This document shows positions 36,425 to 45,660 of a stretch of 64,000 nucleotides of DNA, piece by piece (position 1 is the stretch's first letter; each line of letters starts with the position of its first letter). Position numbers and translations under genes: made by a program. The stretch comes from Streptomyces albus subsp. albus (GTDB taxonomy: Bacteria; Actinomycetota; Actinomycetes; Streptomycetales; Streptomycetaceae): positions 1 through 64,000 of the forward strand of contig NZ_JOID01000021.1 in NCBI RefSeq assembly GCF_000719865.1, read 5' to 3'. The notes under the pieces were generated by a model. It was given only the letters and a program-made list of their open reading frames with translations, made no database searches and was not told the DNA's origin.

Positions 36425-38026
36425 ATGCGCACCCCCCGAACCCGGCGCTCACGCCCCCTCGCCCCCGGCCCCGCCCGTGAGCCCGGCCCCGCCCGTGAGC
36501 CCGGCCCCTCCCGTGCCCGCGTACCCGCCACCGTCCGCCGCGTCATCACCGCCCTGCGGCGCGCCGCCCCGCGCCGTGTCGCAGCAGCCCCCGGCCATGC
36601 CCCGCGCCGCGCTGCCGTCCCCGGTGCCGAGCGGCACCGCGCCGCACCGCCGCCCCGCCGCCGCGGCGCCGCCCCCGGCCGCTGGGCCGCGCTTCCGCTC
36701 TCCGCCGTGCTTATGCTCGGCGCCATGGCCCTTCCCGGCAGCGCGGCGCCGCAGCGCGCCGCCGACGACGACAGCACGCGGATCCTCGTCTTCTCCAAGA
36801 CGGCCGGCTTCCGCCACGACTCCATCCCCGACGGCATCGCCGCCCTGCAGGACCTAGGCGCCCGGAACGACTTCCTCGTCGACGCCACCGAGGACGCCAC
36901 CGCCTTCACCCCGGAGAACCTCGACCGCTACGGCGCCGTCGTCTTCCTCTCCACCACCGGGGACGTCCTCGACGCGTACCAGCAGCAGGCGTTCGAGGGC
37001 TACATCGGCAGCGGCGGCGGCTACGTGGGCATCCACGCGGCCGCCGACACCGAATACGACTGGCCCTTCTACGGCGGCCTGGCCGGCGCCTACTTCGCGA
37101 GCCACCCGGAGATCCAGCCCGCCACCGTCCTCGTCGAGGACCGCGCCCACCCCGCCACCGCCCACCTCGGGCCCGCCTGGGACCGCACCGACGAGTGGTA
37201 CAACTACCGTACGAATCCCCGGGAGTCGGCCCGGGTGCTGGCGAGCCTGGACGAGTCCTCCTACCGCGGCGGCACCATGGACGGGGACCACCCCATCGCC
37301 TGGTGCCAGGAGTACGAGGGCGGCCGCGCCTTCTACACCGGCCTCGGCCACACCAAGGAGTCCTACGCGGAACCGGCCTTCCTCACCCACCTCCTGGGCG
37401 GCATCCGCTACGCCACCGGGGCCGTGCGGGCCGACTGCCGCCCCGAGACCGGCTACACCCCGCTCCTCGACCGCGCGGGCGGCGGCCTCGACGCCTGGCG
37501 CCAGGCCGGCCCGGGCTCCTTCACCCGCGACGAGGCCGACGGCGGCGCCACGATCACCTCCTCCGGCGGCATGGGCCTCCTCTGGTACGCGGAGCGCCCG
37601 TTCCGCTCGTACTCGCTCAAGCTCGACTGGCGCATGTCCGGCGACGACAACTCCGGCGTCTTCGTCGGCTTCCCGGCCTCCGACGACCCCTGGACGGCCG
37701 TGGAGCGGGGGTACGAGATCCAGATCGACGCCAGCGACGCGGCCGACCGGACCACCGGGGCCGTCTACGGAGTCCAGTCCGCCGACATCGCCGCCCGGGA
37801 CGCGGCGCTCAACCCGCCGGGGGAGTGGAACGCCTTCGAGATCCGGGTGGAGGGCGAACGGCTGCGGGTGTGGCTGAACGGCGTCCTCGTCAACGACTTC
37901 ACCAACACCGACCCGGCGCGGAGCCTCGGCGAGGGCCACATCGGCATCCAGAACCACGGGGACGGCGACGAGGTGTCGTTCCGCGACATCAGGATCAGCG
38001 AACTCCCGGACGGAGGTGGGCAGTAA
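36425..38026 (+). CDS. ThuA-domain plus DUF1080 (3-keto-disaccharide hydrolase) protein
   Basis: A 533-residue protein. The first 110 residues are Arg/Pro/Ala-rich and end in a hydrophobic segment (WAALPLSAVLMLGAMALPGS), so export is likely but the leader is unusually long. The ThuA domain (about 118-335) has RILVFSKTAGFRHDSIPDGI, GYVGIHAAADTEYDWPFYGG and GRAFYTGLGHTKESY. The DUF1080 beta-sandwich (about 345-530) has YSLKLDWRMSGDDNSGVFVG and GHIGIQNHGDGDEVSFRDIR. GGAGGAAGGAG precedes the ATG. It fits cleavage of oxidised (3-keto) disaccharides made by the upstream dehydrogenase or the Gfo/Idh enzyme. Confidence 0.88.
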   Translation: MRTPRTRRSRPLAPGPAREPGPAREPGPSRARVPATVRRVITALRRAAPRRVAAAPGHAPRRAAVPGAERHRAAPPPRRRGAAPGRWAALPLSAVLMLGAMALPGSAAPQRAADDDSTRILVFSKTAGFRHDSIPDGIAALQDLGARNDFLVDATEDATAFTPENLDRYGAVVFLSTTGDVLDAYQQQAFEGYIGSGGGYVGIHAAADTEYDWPFYGGLAGAYFASHPEIQPATVLVEDRAHPATAHLGPAWDRTDEWYNYRTNPRESARVLASLDESSYRGGTMDGDHPIAWCQEYEGGRAFYTGLGHTKESYAEPAFLTHLLGGIRYATGAVRADCRPETGYTPLLDRAGGGLDAWRQAGPGSFTRDEADGGATITSSGGMGLLWYAERPFRSYSLKLDWRMSGDDNSGVFVGFPASDDPWTAVERGYEIQIDASDAADRTTGAVYGVQSADIAARDAALNPPGEWNAFEIRVEGERLRVWLNGVLVNDFTNTDPARSLGEGHIGIQNHGDGDEVSFRDIRISELPDGGGQ

Positions 38027-38330
38027 TCCTCACGGTGCCGGGACCCGGGTCCGGGTTCACGGGCTCCGGACCGGGCCCCGGACCTCGGGTCCCGGACTCC
38101 GGACCGGGCCCTGGACGCCGGACCGGGCCCTGGACTCCGGACCTGGCTCCGGGCCCGGAGCCCGGGCACGGGGCCGGCCAGGTGGGTGATCCCGGGTTCA
38201 TCCGTTCCGCTCACGACAGACCGCTCCGGCAGGCCCCGGTCCACCGATCCACCGGCTCGCCGTTCGTCGGCACACCGGCTCAAGAGTTCACCCGGCTCAC
38301 CGAGTCCATCAGCCCACCCCGCACGTTCCG

Positions 38331-38410
38331 CACCGCCGCACCGCCGCACCGCCGCACCGCCGCACCGCCGCACCGCCGCACCGCCGCACCGCCGCACCGC
38401 CGCACCGCCG
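38331..38410. repeat. 8-bp tandem repeat, ten perfect copies
   Basis: CACCGCCG is repeated ten times without error in the 457-bp gap between the ThuA gene and the ebo-type operon. The first part of that gap (about 38040-38160) holds irregular repeats around CCGGACCGGGCCCTGGAC. No gene is seen in 38027-38483. Confidence 0.9.
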
Positions 38411-38483
38411 CACTTGTGCCGGTCTGCCGGCAGCACAGCGCATGCCGCACGCCGCACCGCGTCCGTCCCCCGGGAGGCAGCCA

Positions 38484-39863
38484 GTGACGAACAGCCCGAC
38501 CCCCTCCGGTTCCGGCCACGGCGGCCGCCCCGCCTCCCACGGCGAGGGGGGCAGCCGGGACGGCCACCCCGAGCACGGCCCGGCCGTCCCGGCGGCGGGC
38601 GACGGCGAATCCGCCCGGTTACCGGGGGAGTGGCGGGCACCGCGCCGGGGCACCGGCACCGGCACCGGCTCGGACGACCACACCGGCCCCGGCCCCGGGG
38701 TTCCGGAGACGCGGGACACCGCCACCGCACCGCTCCGCCCGGGCGGCGGACCGGCCCAACCCCGTACCGGTGTGTGGCTGATCGGGGCGCGGGGGTCCGT
38801 CGCCACCACGACCGTCGCCGGCGCCGCCGCGCTCGCCGCCGGACTGCATCCGCCGACCGGCATGGTCACGGAGACCCCGCCCTTCGCCGGCAGCGGCCTC
38901 CCCCCGCTCGACAGCCTGGTCTTCGGCGGGCACGACACCCACGCCTGCCCCCTGCCGAAACGGGCCGAGGCGCTCGCCGAGGGCGGTGTGCTGCCGCACG
39001 GCCTGCCCGCCGCCGTCCGCGCCGAACTCGCCGCCGCCGACGCCGCGATCCGCCCCGGCGGACCGCAGCCCGGGGACACCCGGAGCGACGAGGAGCTGAT
39101 CGCGGGCTTCGCCGCCGACATCAGCGCGTTCGCCCAGGAACACGGCCTCGCCCGCGCCGTCGTCGTCAACGTCGCCTCCACCGAACCCGCGCCCGGCCCC
39201 GGCGGCGACCGGCTGCCGCCCAGCTCCCTCTACGCCGCCGCCGCGCTCCGCGCCGGCTGTCCGTACGTCAACTTCACGCCGTCCACGGGCTTGCACCATC
39301 CCGCCCTGGCCGGGCTCGCGGAGGCGTCCGGGCTGCCGTACGCGGGCCGGGACGGCAAGACGGGGCAGACCCTGCTCCGCTCCGTCCTGGCACCGATGTT
39401 CCTGCGGCGTGCCCTGACCGTACGGGCCTGGTCCGGCAGCAATCTGCTCGGCGGCGGCGACGGCGCGGCCCTCGCCGATCCCGCGGCCGCGGCCGCCAAG
39501 AACGCGGGCAAGGAGCGGGTCCTCGCCGACACCCTCGGCACCGTGCCCGAGGGCGAGGTGCACATCGACGACGTACCGGCGCTCGGCGACTGGAAGACCG
39601 CCTGGGACCACATCGCCTTCGACGGCTTCCTCGGCTCCCGGATGATCCTCCAGACCATTTGGCAGGGCTGCGACTCGGCGCTGGCCGCCCCGCTCGTCCT
39701 CGACCTGGCCCGGCTGGCGGCCGCCGCGCACGCGGCCGGGATGTCCGGCCCGGTGCCGGGCCTCGGCTTCTACTTCAAGGACCCGGACGGCGGCCCGTCC
39801 GGCCTCTCCGAACAATGGCGGGACCTGCTGTCCCTCGCCGCGCGGCTGGGGGCGGGCGCATGA
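38484..39863 (+). CDS. Inositol-3-phosphate-synthase-like protein of the ebo-type operon
   Basis: A 459-residue NAD-dependent synthase-like protein. After about 90 low-complexity residues comes a Rossmann start (VWLIGARGSVATTTVAGAAA), YVNFTPSTGLHHPALAGLAE, GRDGKTGQTLLRSVLAPMFL, then SGSNLLGGGDGAALADP and IAFDGFLGSRMILQTIWQG. These match the myo-inositol-phosphate synthase superfamily. GTG 38484 follows GGGAGG. Its stop overlaps the next start (ATGA). Cyanobacterial ebo operons have a dehydroquinate-synthase-like EboD; here this cyclase-type protein takes the corresponding place, which is an inference from position. Confidence 0.85.
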   Translation: MTNSPTPSGSGHGGRPASHGEGGSRDGHPEHGPAVPAAGDGESARLPGEWRAPRRGTGTGTGSDDHTGPGPGVPETRDTATAPLRPGGGPAQPRTGVWLIGARGSVATTTVAGAAALAAGLHPPTGMVTETPPFAGSGLPPLDSLVFGGHDTHACPLPKRAEALAEGGVLPHGLPAAVRAELAAADAAIRPGGPQPGDTRSDEELIAGFAADISAFAQEHGLARAVVVNVASTEPAPGPGGDRLPPSSLYAAAALRAGCPYVNFTPSTGLHHPALAGLAEASGLPYAGRDGKTGQTLLRSVLAPMFLRRALTVRAWSGSNLLGGGDGAALADPAAAAAKNAGKERVLADTLGTVPEGEVHIDDVPALGDWKTAWDHIAFDGFLGSRMILQTIWQGCDSALAAPLVLDLARLAAAAHAAGMSGPVPGLGFYFKDPDGGPSGLSEQWRDLLSLAARLGAGA

Positions 39864-41161
39864 CCGCACCGGGCCGTTTCCCGGGGCGCGCCAACGGCCG
39901 CGCCCCGGCGGGCCACACCCCGCACATGACGGAACTGGGCAGACCCACGGACGAGCCCGGCCGGCCGGACGGGCCCACCGCCGGGGGCCCGGACAGGAGC
40001 CCGGGCGGGAACCCCGACGGCGGCCCGGGCCGCAGCCCGGCCGGAGACCCCGGTGCAAGCCCGGACCGGGGCCGGGCCTGGGCCGAACTGCTGCGTGTCC
40101 CGGCGGTGTTCAGCGTGCCCGGGGACGCCCTCGCGGGCGCGGCGGCCGCCGGGCACCGTGCGAACCGGGGCACCGCACTCGCGGTCTGCGCGTCCCTCTG
40201 CCTCTACGAGGCCGGCATGGCGCTCAACGACTGGGCCGACCGCGCCCTGGACGCCGGGGAACGCCCGCACCGCCCGATCCCGTCCGGCCGGATCGCCCCC
40301 GGTGCGGCCCTCGGCGCGGCGGCCGGACTGACGGCGGCCGGACTGGGACTCGCCGCGGCCGCGGGCCGCCCGGCCCTGGCCACGGCCACCACCCTGGCGG
40401 GCACCGTGTGGGCCTACGACCTGTGGCTGAAGAACACCCCGGCGGGACCGGCCGCCATGGCCGCGGCCCGGGGTCTGGACCTGCTCCTCGGCACCGCGGC
40501 AACGGCTACGGCGGCCGACCGTGCCGACGCCGCCGCCCCGCGTCCGTCCGGTGTACGGCTGCTCCCCGCGCGCGCCCGGACCGGTGGGCCGGGGAGGGGA
40601 ACGGGGAACGGCGCCGCGCGGGAAGCGCGCCGGGCGCTGCCCTCCGCCGCGCTGCTCGCCGCGCACACCTGCGCCGTCACCCTCGTCTCCCGGCGCGAGA
40701 CGACGGGCGGCTCGACGGCACTGCCGCTCGCCGCACTGGCCGCCGTGGCCGGCATCGCCCGCGCAGCCTGCCCCAACTCCGCTTCGCCTGAGTCCGATTG
40801 GGCGGCGGAGCGGCCTCACGGCCGGGCCTCCCGCGGCACCCGCCGGATCCCGCTGTCCCCGCGCCGCCAGACCCTGGCCCGTCCGGCAGCGCCCGCCCGT
40901 CCGGCACGGGGCGATGCCGGGCGGGCTGCCGGCGCCGCGTTCGCCGCCCTGTACGGCGCCACGGCCGCGCGCCCGCTCCTGCACGCCGCGCTCAACCCGT
41001 CCCCGCACTTCTACCAGCGGGCCGTGGGCGGCGGCATCCGCGCCATGATCCCGCTCCAGGCGTCCCTCGCGGCCCGCGCCGGACGGACCGGAACCGCCAC
41101 CGCCCTGCTCGCACTGGTCCCCCTGGCCCGACGGCTGTCCCGGAAGGTGAGCCCCACGTGA
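39860..41161 (+). CDS. eboC: UbiA-like membrane prenyltransferase, EboC-type
   Basis: A 433-residue integral membrane protein. About 75 residues of Gly/Pro-rich leader precede a UbiA fold with the Asp-rich motif NDWADRALDAGERPHRPIPS, about seven hydrophobic segments and the second region AYDLWLKNTPAGP. A poorly conserved insertion of about 60 residues (after ATAADRADAAAPRPSG) lies in a cytoplasmic loop. Start and stop overlap both neighbours (ATGA, GTGA). UbiA proteins attach isoprenoids to small molecules; the substrate here is unknown. Confidence 0.82.
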   Translation: MTAPGRFPGRANGRAPAGHTPHMTELGRPTDEPGRPDGPTAGGPDRSPGGNPDGGPGRSPAGDPGASPDRGRAWAELLRVPAVFSVPGDALAGAAAAGHRANRGTALAVCASLCLYEAGMALNDWADRALDAGERPHRPIPSGRIAPGAALGAAAGLTAAGLGLAAAAGRPALATATTLAGTVWAYDLWLKNTPAGPAAMAAARGLDLLLGTAATATAADRADAAAPRPSGVRLLPARARTGGPGRGTGNGAAREARRALPSAALLAAHTCAVTLVSRRETTGGSTALPLAALAAVAGIARAACPNSASPESDWAAERPHGRASRGTRRIPLSPRRQTLARPAAPARPARGDAGRAAGAAFAALYGATAARPLLHAALNPSPHFYQRAVGGGIRAMIPLQASLAARAGRTGTATALLALVPLARRLSRKVSPT

Positions 41162-42531
41162 CCCCCACGCCCGACCCGTCCGCGCCACACCCGGGAACAG
41201 ACCGGCCCGGCGGACCCGGCGGACCCGGCGGATCGCCCGGAGATCACGGGACCGCCGGGGCCGGCCGGACCGATGGAGCCGCCGGAAACCCTGAGAGCTA
41301 CGGAAACCCTGGAAACACCGGGACCGCCGGGACCCCCGGGAAGCCCGGGACCGCCGACGCCAACCACTCCGGGACCGCCGGCAGCCCCAACCACTCCGGG
41401 GCCGGCCGGGCCCGTGAAGCGGTCCAAGGCCCCGGGACCGGCCGAGCCGCCGCTGCGGTTACCGGAATTCCCGTGGCTGTCGGCGCCCGATCGGTGGGGA
41501 CCGCAGAGGACGCGCGGAGCGCGGACGCCACGGCGGACCCCGGTGCCCCGCGCTTCGCCTACGGCACCAACGGCCTCACCGATCTGCGCCTCGACGACGC
41601 CCTCGGCCTCCTCGCCGACCTCGGCTACCAGGGCGTCGGGCTGACGCTCGACCACATGCACCTCGACCCCCTCGCGCCCGATCTGGCCGCCCGCACCCGC
41701 CGGGTGGCCCGCCGCCTCGACCGGCTCGGCCTGTCCGTCACCGTCGAGACCGGCGCCCGCTACGTCCTCGACCCGCGCCGCAAACACCATCCCACCCTCC
41801 TCGACCCGGACCCGGAGGCCCGGGGGGCCAGGATCGCCCTGCTGCTCAAGGCCGTCCGCGTCGGCGCGGACCTCGGCGCGCACGCCGTGCACTGCTTCAG
41901 CGGCGCCGTCCCGCCCGGAGTGTCCGAGGACACGGCGTGGCAGCGCCTCGCCGAGTCGATGGCCCCGGTCGTGGACGCCGCCGCGGCCGCCGGAACCCCG
42001 CTCGCCGTCGAACCCGAACCGGGCCACCTCCTCTCCGGCATCGCCGGTTTCCACCGGCTGCGCACGGCACTCGGCGCCCCGGACGCCCTCGGCATCACCC
42101 TGGACATCGGCCACTGCCAGTGCCTCGAACCCGAACCGCCCGCCGACTGCGTACGGGCGGTGGCGCCGTGGCTGCGGCACGTCCAGATCGAGGACATGCG
42201 GCGCGGGGTGCACGAACATCTGCCGTTCGGGGAGGGCGAGATCGACTTCCCGCCCGTGCTCGCGGCGCTGCGCGCGATGGAGTACGGGGGCCTGGTCGGT
42301 GTCGAGCTCCCCCGCGACTCCCACCGCGGCCCCGAACTGGCCCGCGCCTCCCACGACTTCCTCGTACGGGCGGACGCCGAGGCCCGCGCCCGCTGCACCG
42401 GCCCCATGGCGGCCGGCGCCGTCCGCCGCGCCCCGCACCCGGCCGGGCGCGTCCCCGGACGGAGCGCGGGCCCCGTCCCGCTCTCCGGCGCTTCCCGGCT
42501 CTCCGGCTCCGCGACAGGAGGAGAACGCTGA
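41158..42531 (+). CDS. Sugar phosphate isomerase/epimerase-like TIM-barrel protein of the ebo-type operon
   Basis: A 457-residue protein whose first 140 residues are Gly/Pro/Thr/Asn-rich and likely disordered. The TIM barrel (about 141-415) has FAYGTNGLTDLRLDDALGLL, GVGLTLDHMHL, PLAVEPEPGHLL (Glu), ITLDIGHCQC (Asp, His), VQIEDMRRGVHEHLPFGEGE and GLVGVELPRDSH, the usual metal-ligand positions. GTG 41158 overlaps the previous stop; a start nearer the barrel is possible. It ends in a TGATG overlap with EboA. Confidence 0.8.
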   Translation: MTPTPDPSAPHPGTDRPGGPGGPGGSPGDHGTAGAGRTDGAAGNPESYGNPGNTGTAGTPGKPGTADANHSGTAGSPNHSGAGRAREAVQGPGTGRAAAAVTGIPVAVGARSVGTAEDARSADATADPGAPRFAYGTNGLTDLRLDDALGLLADLGYQGVGLTLDHMHLDPLAPDLAARTRRVARRLDRLGLSVTVETGARYVLDPRRKHHPTLLDPDPEARGARIALLLKAVRVGADLGAHAVHCFSGAVPPGVSEDTAWQRLAESMAPVVDAAAAAGTPLAVEPEPGHLLSGIAGFHRLRTALGAPDALGITLDIGHCQCLEPEPPADCVRAVAPWLRHVQIEDMRRGVHEHLPFGEGEIDFPPVLAALRAMEYGGLVGVELPRDSHRGPELARASHDFLVRADAEARARCTGPMAAGAVRRAPHPAGRVPGRSAGPVPLSGASRLSGSATGGER

Positions 42532-43562
42532 TGCCGCCCGGCGACCCCGCTCTCGGTGCCGGAGCCCTCGCCCCCGGGCGCCCCGGCCTCGTGGAGTTGC
42601 ACGAGCGTCTCCGTGCGCGGCTGTCCGCCCCGGCACGGGAATGGCTGGACGCGGCTCTCGCGGCCGCCGAAGCCGAGGCGACGGAAGCGGAGGCCGCCGG
42701 AGCAGAGCCCTCACGGCCCGCGCCGGCCTCCCCGGCCGGATCCGGGCAGGTGCCGCCCGCCCGGACCCGTCCACCGGCCTGGGAGCTCCGTTTCGCCTCC
42801 GCGGGGCGCCACATCGGCCGCGACCCCGGGGCCCGCGCGCGCCCCGGACCGGACCCGGTCCACAGTCCCGGCCCGCACTCCGACCCCGTCACCCGTCCCG
42901 CCCCGGGCGGCGAACACGCCCCCGGCGCCCTCGCCGAGCCCACCGGCCGGGCGGAGCCCACCGGCCGGGCGGAGCCCACCGGCCGGGCGGACACCACCGG
43001 CCTCACCGACCCCGCCGACACCGCCCGGGTCCTCCTACTCCACGCCGCACGCGCCACCCCCGGCACCCTCGCCCGCCTCTACCACCAGGGCACCGCCGCC
43101 GAGCGCCGCGCCGTCCTGCTGGCCCTGCCGTATCTTCCCGGCATCGGATCCGAGGCCGTCCCCCTCGTCGAGGACGCGCTCCGGGCGAACGACACCCGGC
43201 TGATCACCGCCGCCGTCGGTCCGTACGCGGCGCGGCACCTCGGCCCGCACGCCTGGCGCCACGCCGTGCTCAAGTGCCTGTTCACCGGGGTGCCGGTTAC
43301 GGCCGTCGCGGGCCTCGCGGACCGGGCCCGCGATGACGCCGAACTGGCCCGGATGCTCGGCGACTACGCCCGCGAGCGCACCGCGGCCGGCCGCCCCGTC
43401 CCGCCCGGTCTCCACCACGTCCTGACCCTGACGGAGAAACGGCCGCCTGCCGCAGAGCCGCCCGCGCCCCAGCCGTCCGCCCCCGCGCAACCCACCGCGG
43501 AGCCCGAGCCGCCCGCCGCCCAGCCGTCCCCCACGGAGCCCGCCGCGACCGAGGAGCCCTGA
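42531..43562 (+). CDS. eboA: EboA-like protein
   Basis: A 343-residue cytoplasmic protein. The N-terminus has the EboA-like ELHERLRARLSAPAREWLDA helix. A low-complexity linker with three EPTGRA copies follows, then a helical HEAT-like region (GTAAERRAVLLALPYLPGIG, HLGPHAWRHAVLKCLFTGVP). AGGAGGAG precedes the ATG, which overlaps the previous TGA. EboA proteins belong to operons linked to metabolite traffic, shown for a scytonemin precursor in cyanobacteria; the biochemical role is unknown. Confidence 0.78.
   Translation: MPPGDPALGAGALAPGRPGLVELHERLRARLSAPAREWLDAALAAAEAEATEAEAAGAEPSRPAPASPAGSGQVPPARTRPPAWELRFASAGRHIGRDPGARARPGPDPVHSPGPHSDPVTRPAPGGEHAPGALAEPTGRAEPTGRAEPTGRADTTGLTDPADTARVLLLHAARATPGTLARLYHQGTAAERRAVLLALPYLPGIGSEAVPLVEDALRANDTRLITAAVGPYAARHLGPHAWRHAVLKCLFTGVPVTAVAGLADRARDDAELARMLGDYARERTAAGRPVPPGLHHVLTLTEKRPPAAEPPAPQPSAPAQPTAEPEPPAAQPSPTEPAATEEP
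42935..42988. repeat. 18-bp tandem repeat in the eboA-like gene
   Basis: Three perfect copies of GAGCCCACCGGCCGGGCG encode EPTGRA three times in the linker of the protein. Copy changes preserve the frame. Confidence 0.85.
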
Positions 43563-43569
43563 CCACCCC

Positions 43570-44424
43570 ATGCGCATCTTCGACCCGCACATCCATATGA
43601 CCTCGCGCACCACCAACGACTACGAGGCCATGTACGCGGCGGGCGTCCGCGCCGTCGTCGAGCCGTCCTTCTGGCTCGGCCAGCCCCGCACCGCACCGGC
43701 CAGCTTCTTCGACTACTTCGACGCGCTCCTCGGCTGGGAGCCGTTCCGCGCCGCCCAGTACGGCATCGCGCACCACTGCACGATCGCCCTCAACCCCAAG
43801 GAGGCGAACGACCCGCGCTGCGTCCCCGTCCTGGACGAACTGCCGCGCTATCTCGTCAAGGACTCGGTCGTCGCCGTCGGGGAGATCGGCTACGACTCGA
43901 TGACCCCCGCCGAGGACGAGGCCCTCGCCGCGCAGCTCCAGCTCGCCGCCGACCACGAGCTGCCCGCCCTGGTCCACACCCCGCACCGCGACAAGGCCGC
44001 CGGCCTCCGCCGCACCCTCGACGTCGTGCGGGAGTCCGACCTCGACCCCGGGCTCGTCCTGCTCGACCACCTCAACGAGACGACCGTCGACGAGGCACGC
44101 GACAGCGGCTGCTGGCTCGGCTTCTCCCTGTACCCCGACACCAAGATGGACCCGGCCCGCATGGTCGCCCTCCTCCGCTCCCACGGCACCGAGCGCATGC
44201 TCGTCAACTCCGCCGCCGACTGGGGCCGCAGCGACCCGCTGACGACCCGGCAGGCAGGCGACGCGATGCTCGCCGCCGGGTTCACCGACGACGAGGTCGA
44301 CCAGGTCCTGTGGCGCAACCCCGTGGCCTTCTACGGGCAGAGCGGCCGGCTCGACACGGCCGCCCCCGCCCCGGCCGCCGCCGCTACCCACGAGGGCAAC
44401 TCCATACTCCGGGGAGGCTCCTGA
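43570..44424 (+). CDS. eboB: TatD-family-like metal-dependent hydrolase of the ebo-type operon
   Basis: A 284-residue TIM-barrel amidohydrolase with the metal motif FDPHIHMTSR near the start, VGEIGYDSMTPAEDEALAAQ, LPALVHTPHRDKAAG (His pair) and LVNSAADWGRSDPL (final Asp). It begins 8 bp after eboA. Homologues in ebo operons are called EboB; a nuclease role is not implied, as the family includes small-molecule hydrolases. Confidence 0.82.
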   Translation: MRIFDPHIHMTSRTTNDYEAMYAAGVRAVVEPSFWLGQPRTAPASFFDYFDALLGWEPFRAAQYGIAHHCTIALNPKEANDPRCVPVLDELPRYLVKDSVVAVGEIGYDSMTPAEDEALAAQLQLAADHELPALVHTPHRDKAAGLRRTLDVVRESDLDPGLVLLDHLNETTVDEARDSGCWLGFSLYPDTKMDPARMVALLRSHGTERMLVNSAADWGRSDPLTTRQAGDAMLAAGFTDDEVDQVLWRNPVAFYGQSGRLDTAAPAPAAAATHEGNSILRGGS

Positions 44425-44427
44425 CCC

Positions 44428-45660
44428 GTGCGCTTCCGGCATCCCGACGGCTCGACCGTCCACCTCGCGTACTGCACCAACGTCCACCCGGCGGAAACCC
44501 TCGACGGCGTGCTCCGCCAACTCCGCGAGCACTGCGAACCCGTACGCCGCCGCCTCGGCCGGGACCGGCTCGGCATCGGCCTCTGGCTGGCCCGCGACGC
44601 CGCCCGCGCGCTCGTCGCCGACCCGGCCGCGCTCCGCTCCCTCCGCGCCGAACTCGACCGGCGCGGCCTGGAGGTCGTCACCCTCAACGGCTTCCCGTAC
44701 GCGGGCTTCGGCGCCGAACGGGTCAAGTACCGCGTCTACCGCCCCGACTGGACGGAACCGGAACGCCTCGGCCACACCACCGACCTCGCCCGCCTCCTCG
44801 CCGGACTGCTCCCCGACGACGAGCCCGAGGGCACCATCTCCACCCTCCCCCTCGCCTGGCGCACCCCGTACAACGCCGCCTCGGAGCGCACCGCCCGCCG
44901 GGCCCTCACCCTGCTCGCTCAGCGGCTCGACGCCCTGCAGGACCTCACCGGCACCTCCATCCGGATCGGCCTCGAACCGGAACCCGGCTGCACCGTCGCC
45001 ACCACCGCCGACGCGGTCGCCGCGCTCAGCGGCCGGGGCGGCCCGCCGCTCCACCGCATCGGCGTCTGCGTGGACACCTGCCACCTCGCGACCGAGTTCG
45101 AGGAGCCCGGCCCGGCCCTGGACGCGCTCGGCGCGGCGGGCATCCCCGTCGTCAAGGCCCAGCTGTCGGCGGCGCTGCACGCCGAACAGCCCGGACGGGA
45201 GGACGTACGGGCGGCCCTGGCCGCCTTCGCCGAACCGCGCTTCCTCCACCAGACCCGCACCCGCACCCCGGAGGGGCAGGTCGCCGGCACCGACGACCTG
45301 CCCGAGGCCCTGGGCCTGCCCGCCACGGAACCGTCCACCCGGGCCGCCGGTGGTGCGAGCCGCGCGGGCACGGCGCTCCCCACGACCGCCCCCTGGCGGG
45401 TCCACCTCCACGTCCCCCTGCACGCCGAGCCCGCGCCCCCGCTGACCTCCACCCTCCCCGTCCTCCGCGACACCCTCACCCGGCTCGTCGGCGGCCCGGT
45501 GCCCCTCACCCGCCACCTGGAGGTGGAGACCTACACCTGGCAGACCCTGCCGCCCGAGCTGCGCCCCCGCACCCGGGCCCGGCTGGCCGAGGGCATCGCC
45601 GCCGAACTGTGCCTCGTCCGAGACCTGTTGACCGACCTCGGCCTCAAGGAGCTGCCGTGA
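44428..45660 (+). CDS. eboE: Metabolite traffic protein EboE-like, xylose-isomerase-type TIM barrel
   Basis: A 410-residue protein opening with HLAYCTNVHPAETLDGVLRQ, the recognisable EboE start. Other signatures are VVTLNGFPYAGFGAERVKYR, LAWRTPYNAASERTARRALT, IGLEPEPGCTVATTADAVAA, VCVDTCHLATEFEEP and HLEVETYTWQTLPPELRP. GGGGAGG lies about 11 nt before GTG 44428. Its stop overlaps the phosphodiesterase start. EboE acts with EboA-C in small-molecule processing or traffic. Confidence 0.88.
   Translation: MRFRHPDGSTVHLAYCTNVHPAETLDGVLRQLREHCEPVRRRLGRDRLGIGLWLARDAARALVADPAALRSLRAELDRRGLEVVTLNGFPYAGFGAERVKYRVYRPDWTEPERLGHTTDLARLLAGLLPDDEPEGTISTLPLAWRTPYNAASERTARRALTLLAQRLDALQDLTGTSIRIGLEPEPGCTVATTADAVAALSGRGGPPLHRIGVCVDTCHLATEFEEPGPALDALGAAGIPVVKAQLSAALHAEQPGREDVRAALAAFAEPRFLHQTRTRTPEGQVAGTDDLPEALGLPATEPSTRAAGGASRAGTALPTTAPWRVHLHVPLHAEPAPPLTSTLPVLRDTLTRLVGGPVPLTRHLEVETYTWQTLPPELRPRTRARLAEGIAAELCLVRDLLTDLGLKELP

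Noticed and set aside
38331..38410. CRISPR array
   Set aside because: The unit is 8 bp with no spacers; it is a simple tandem repeat.
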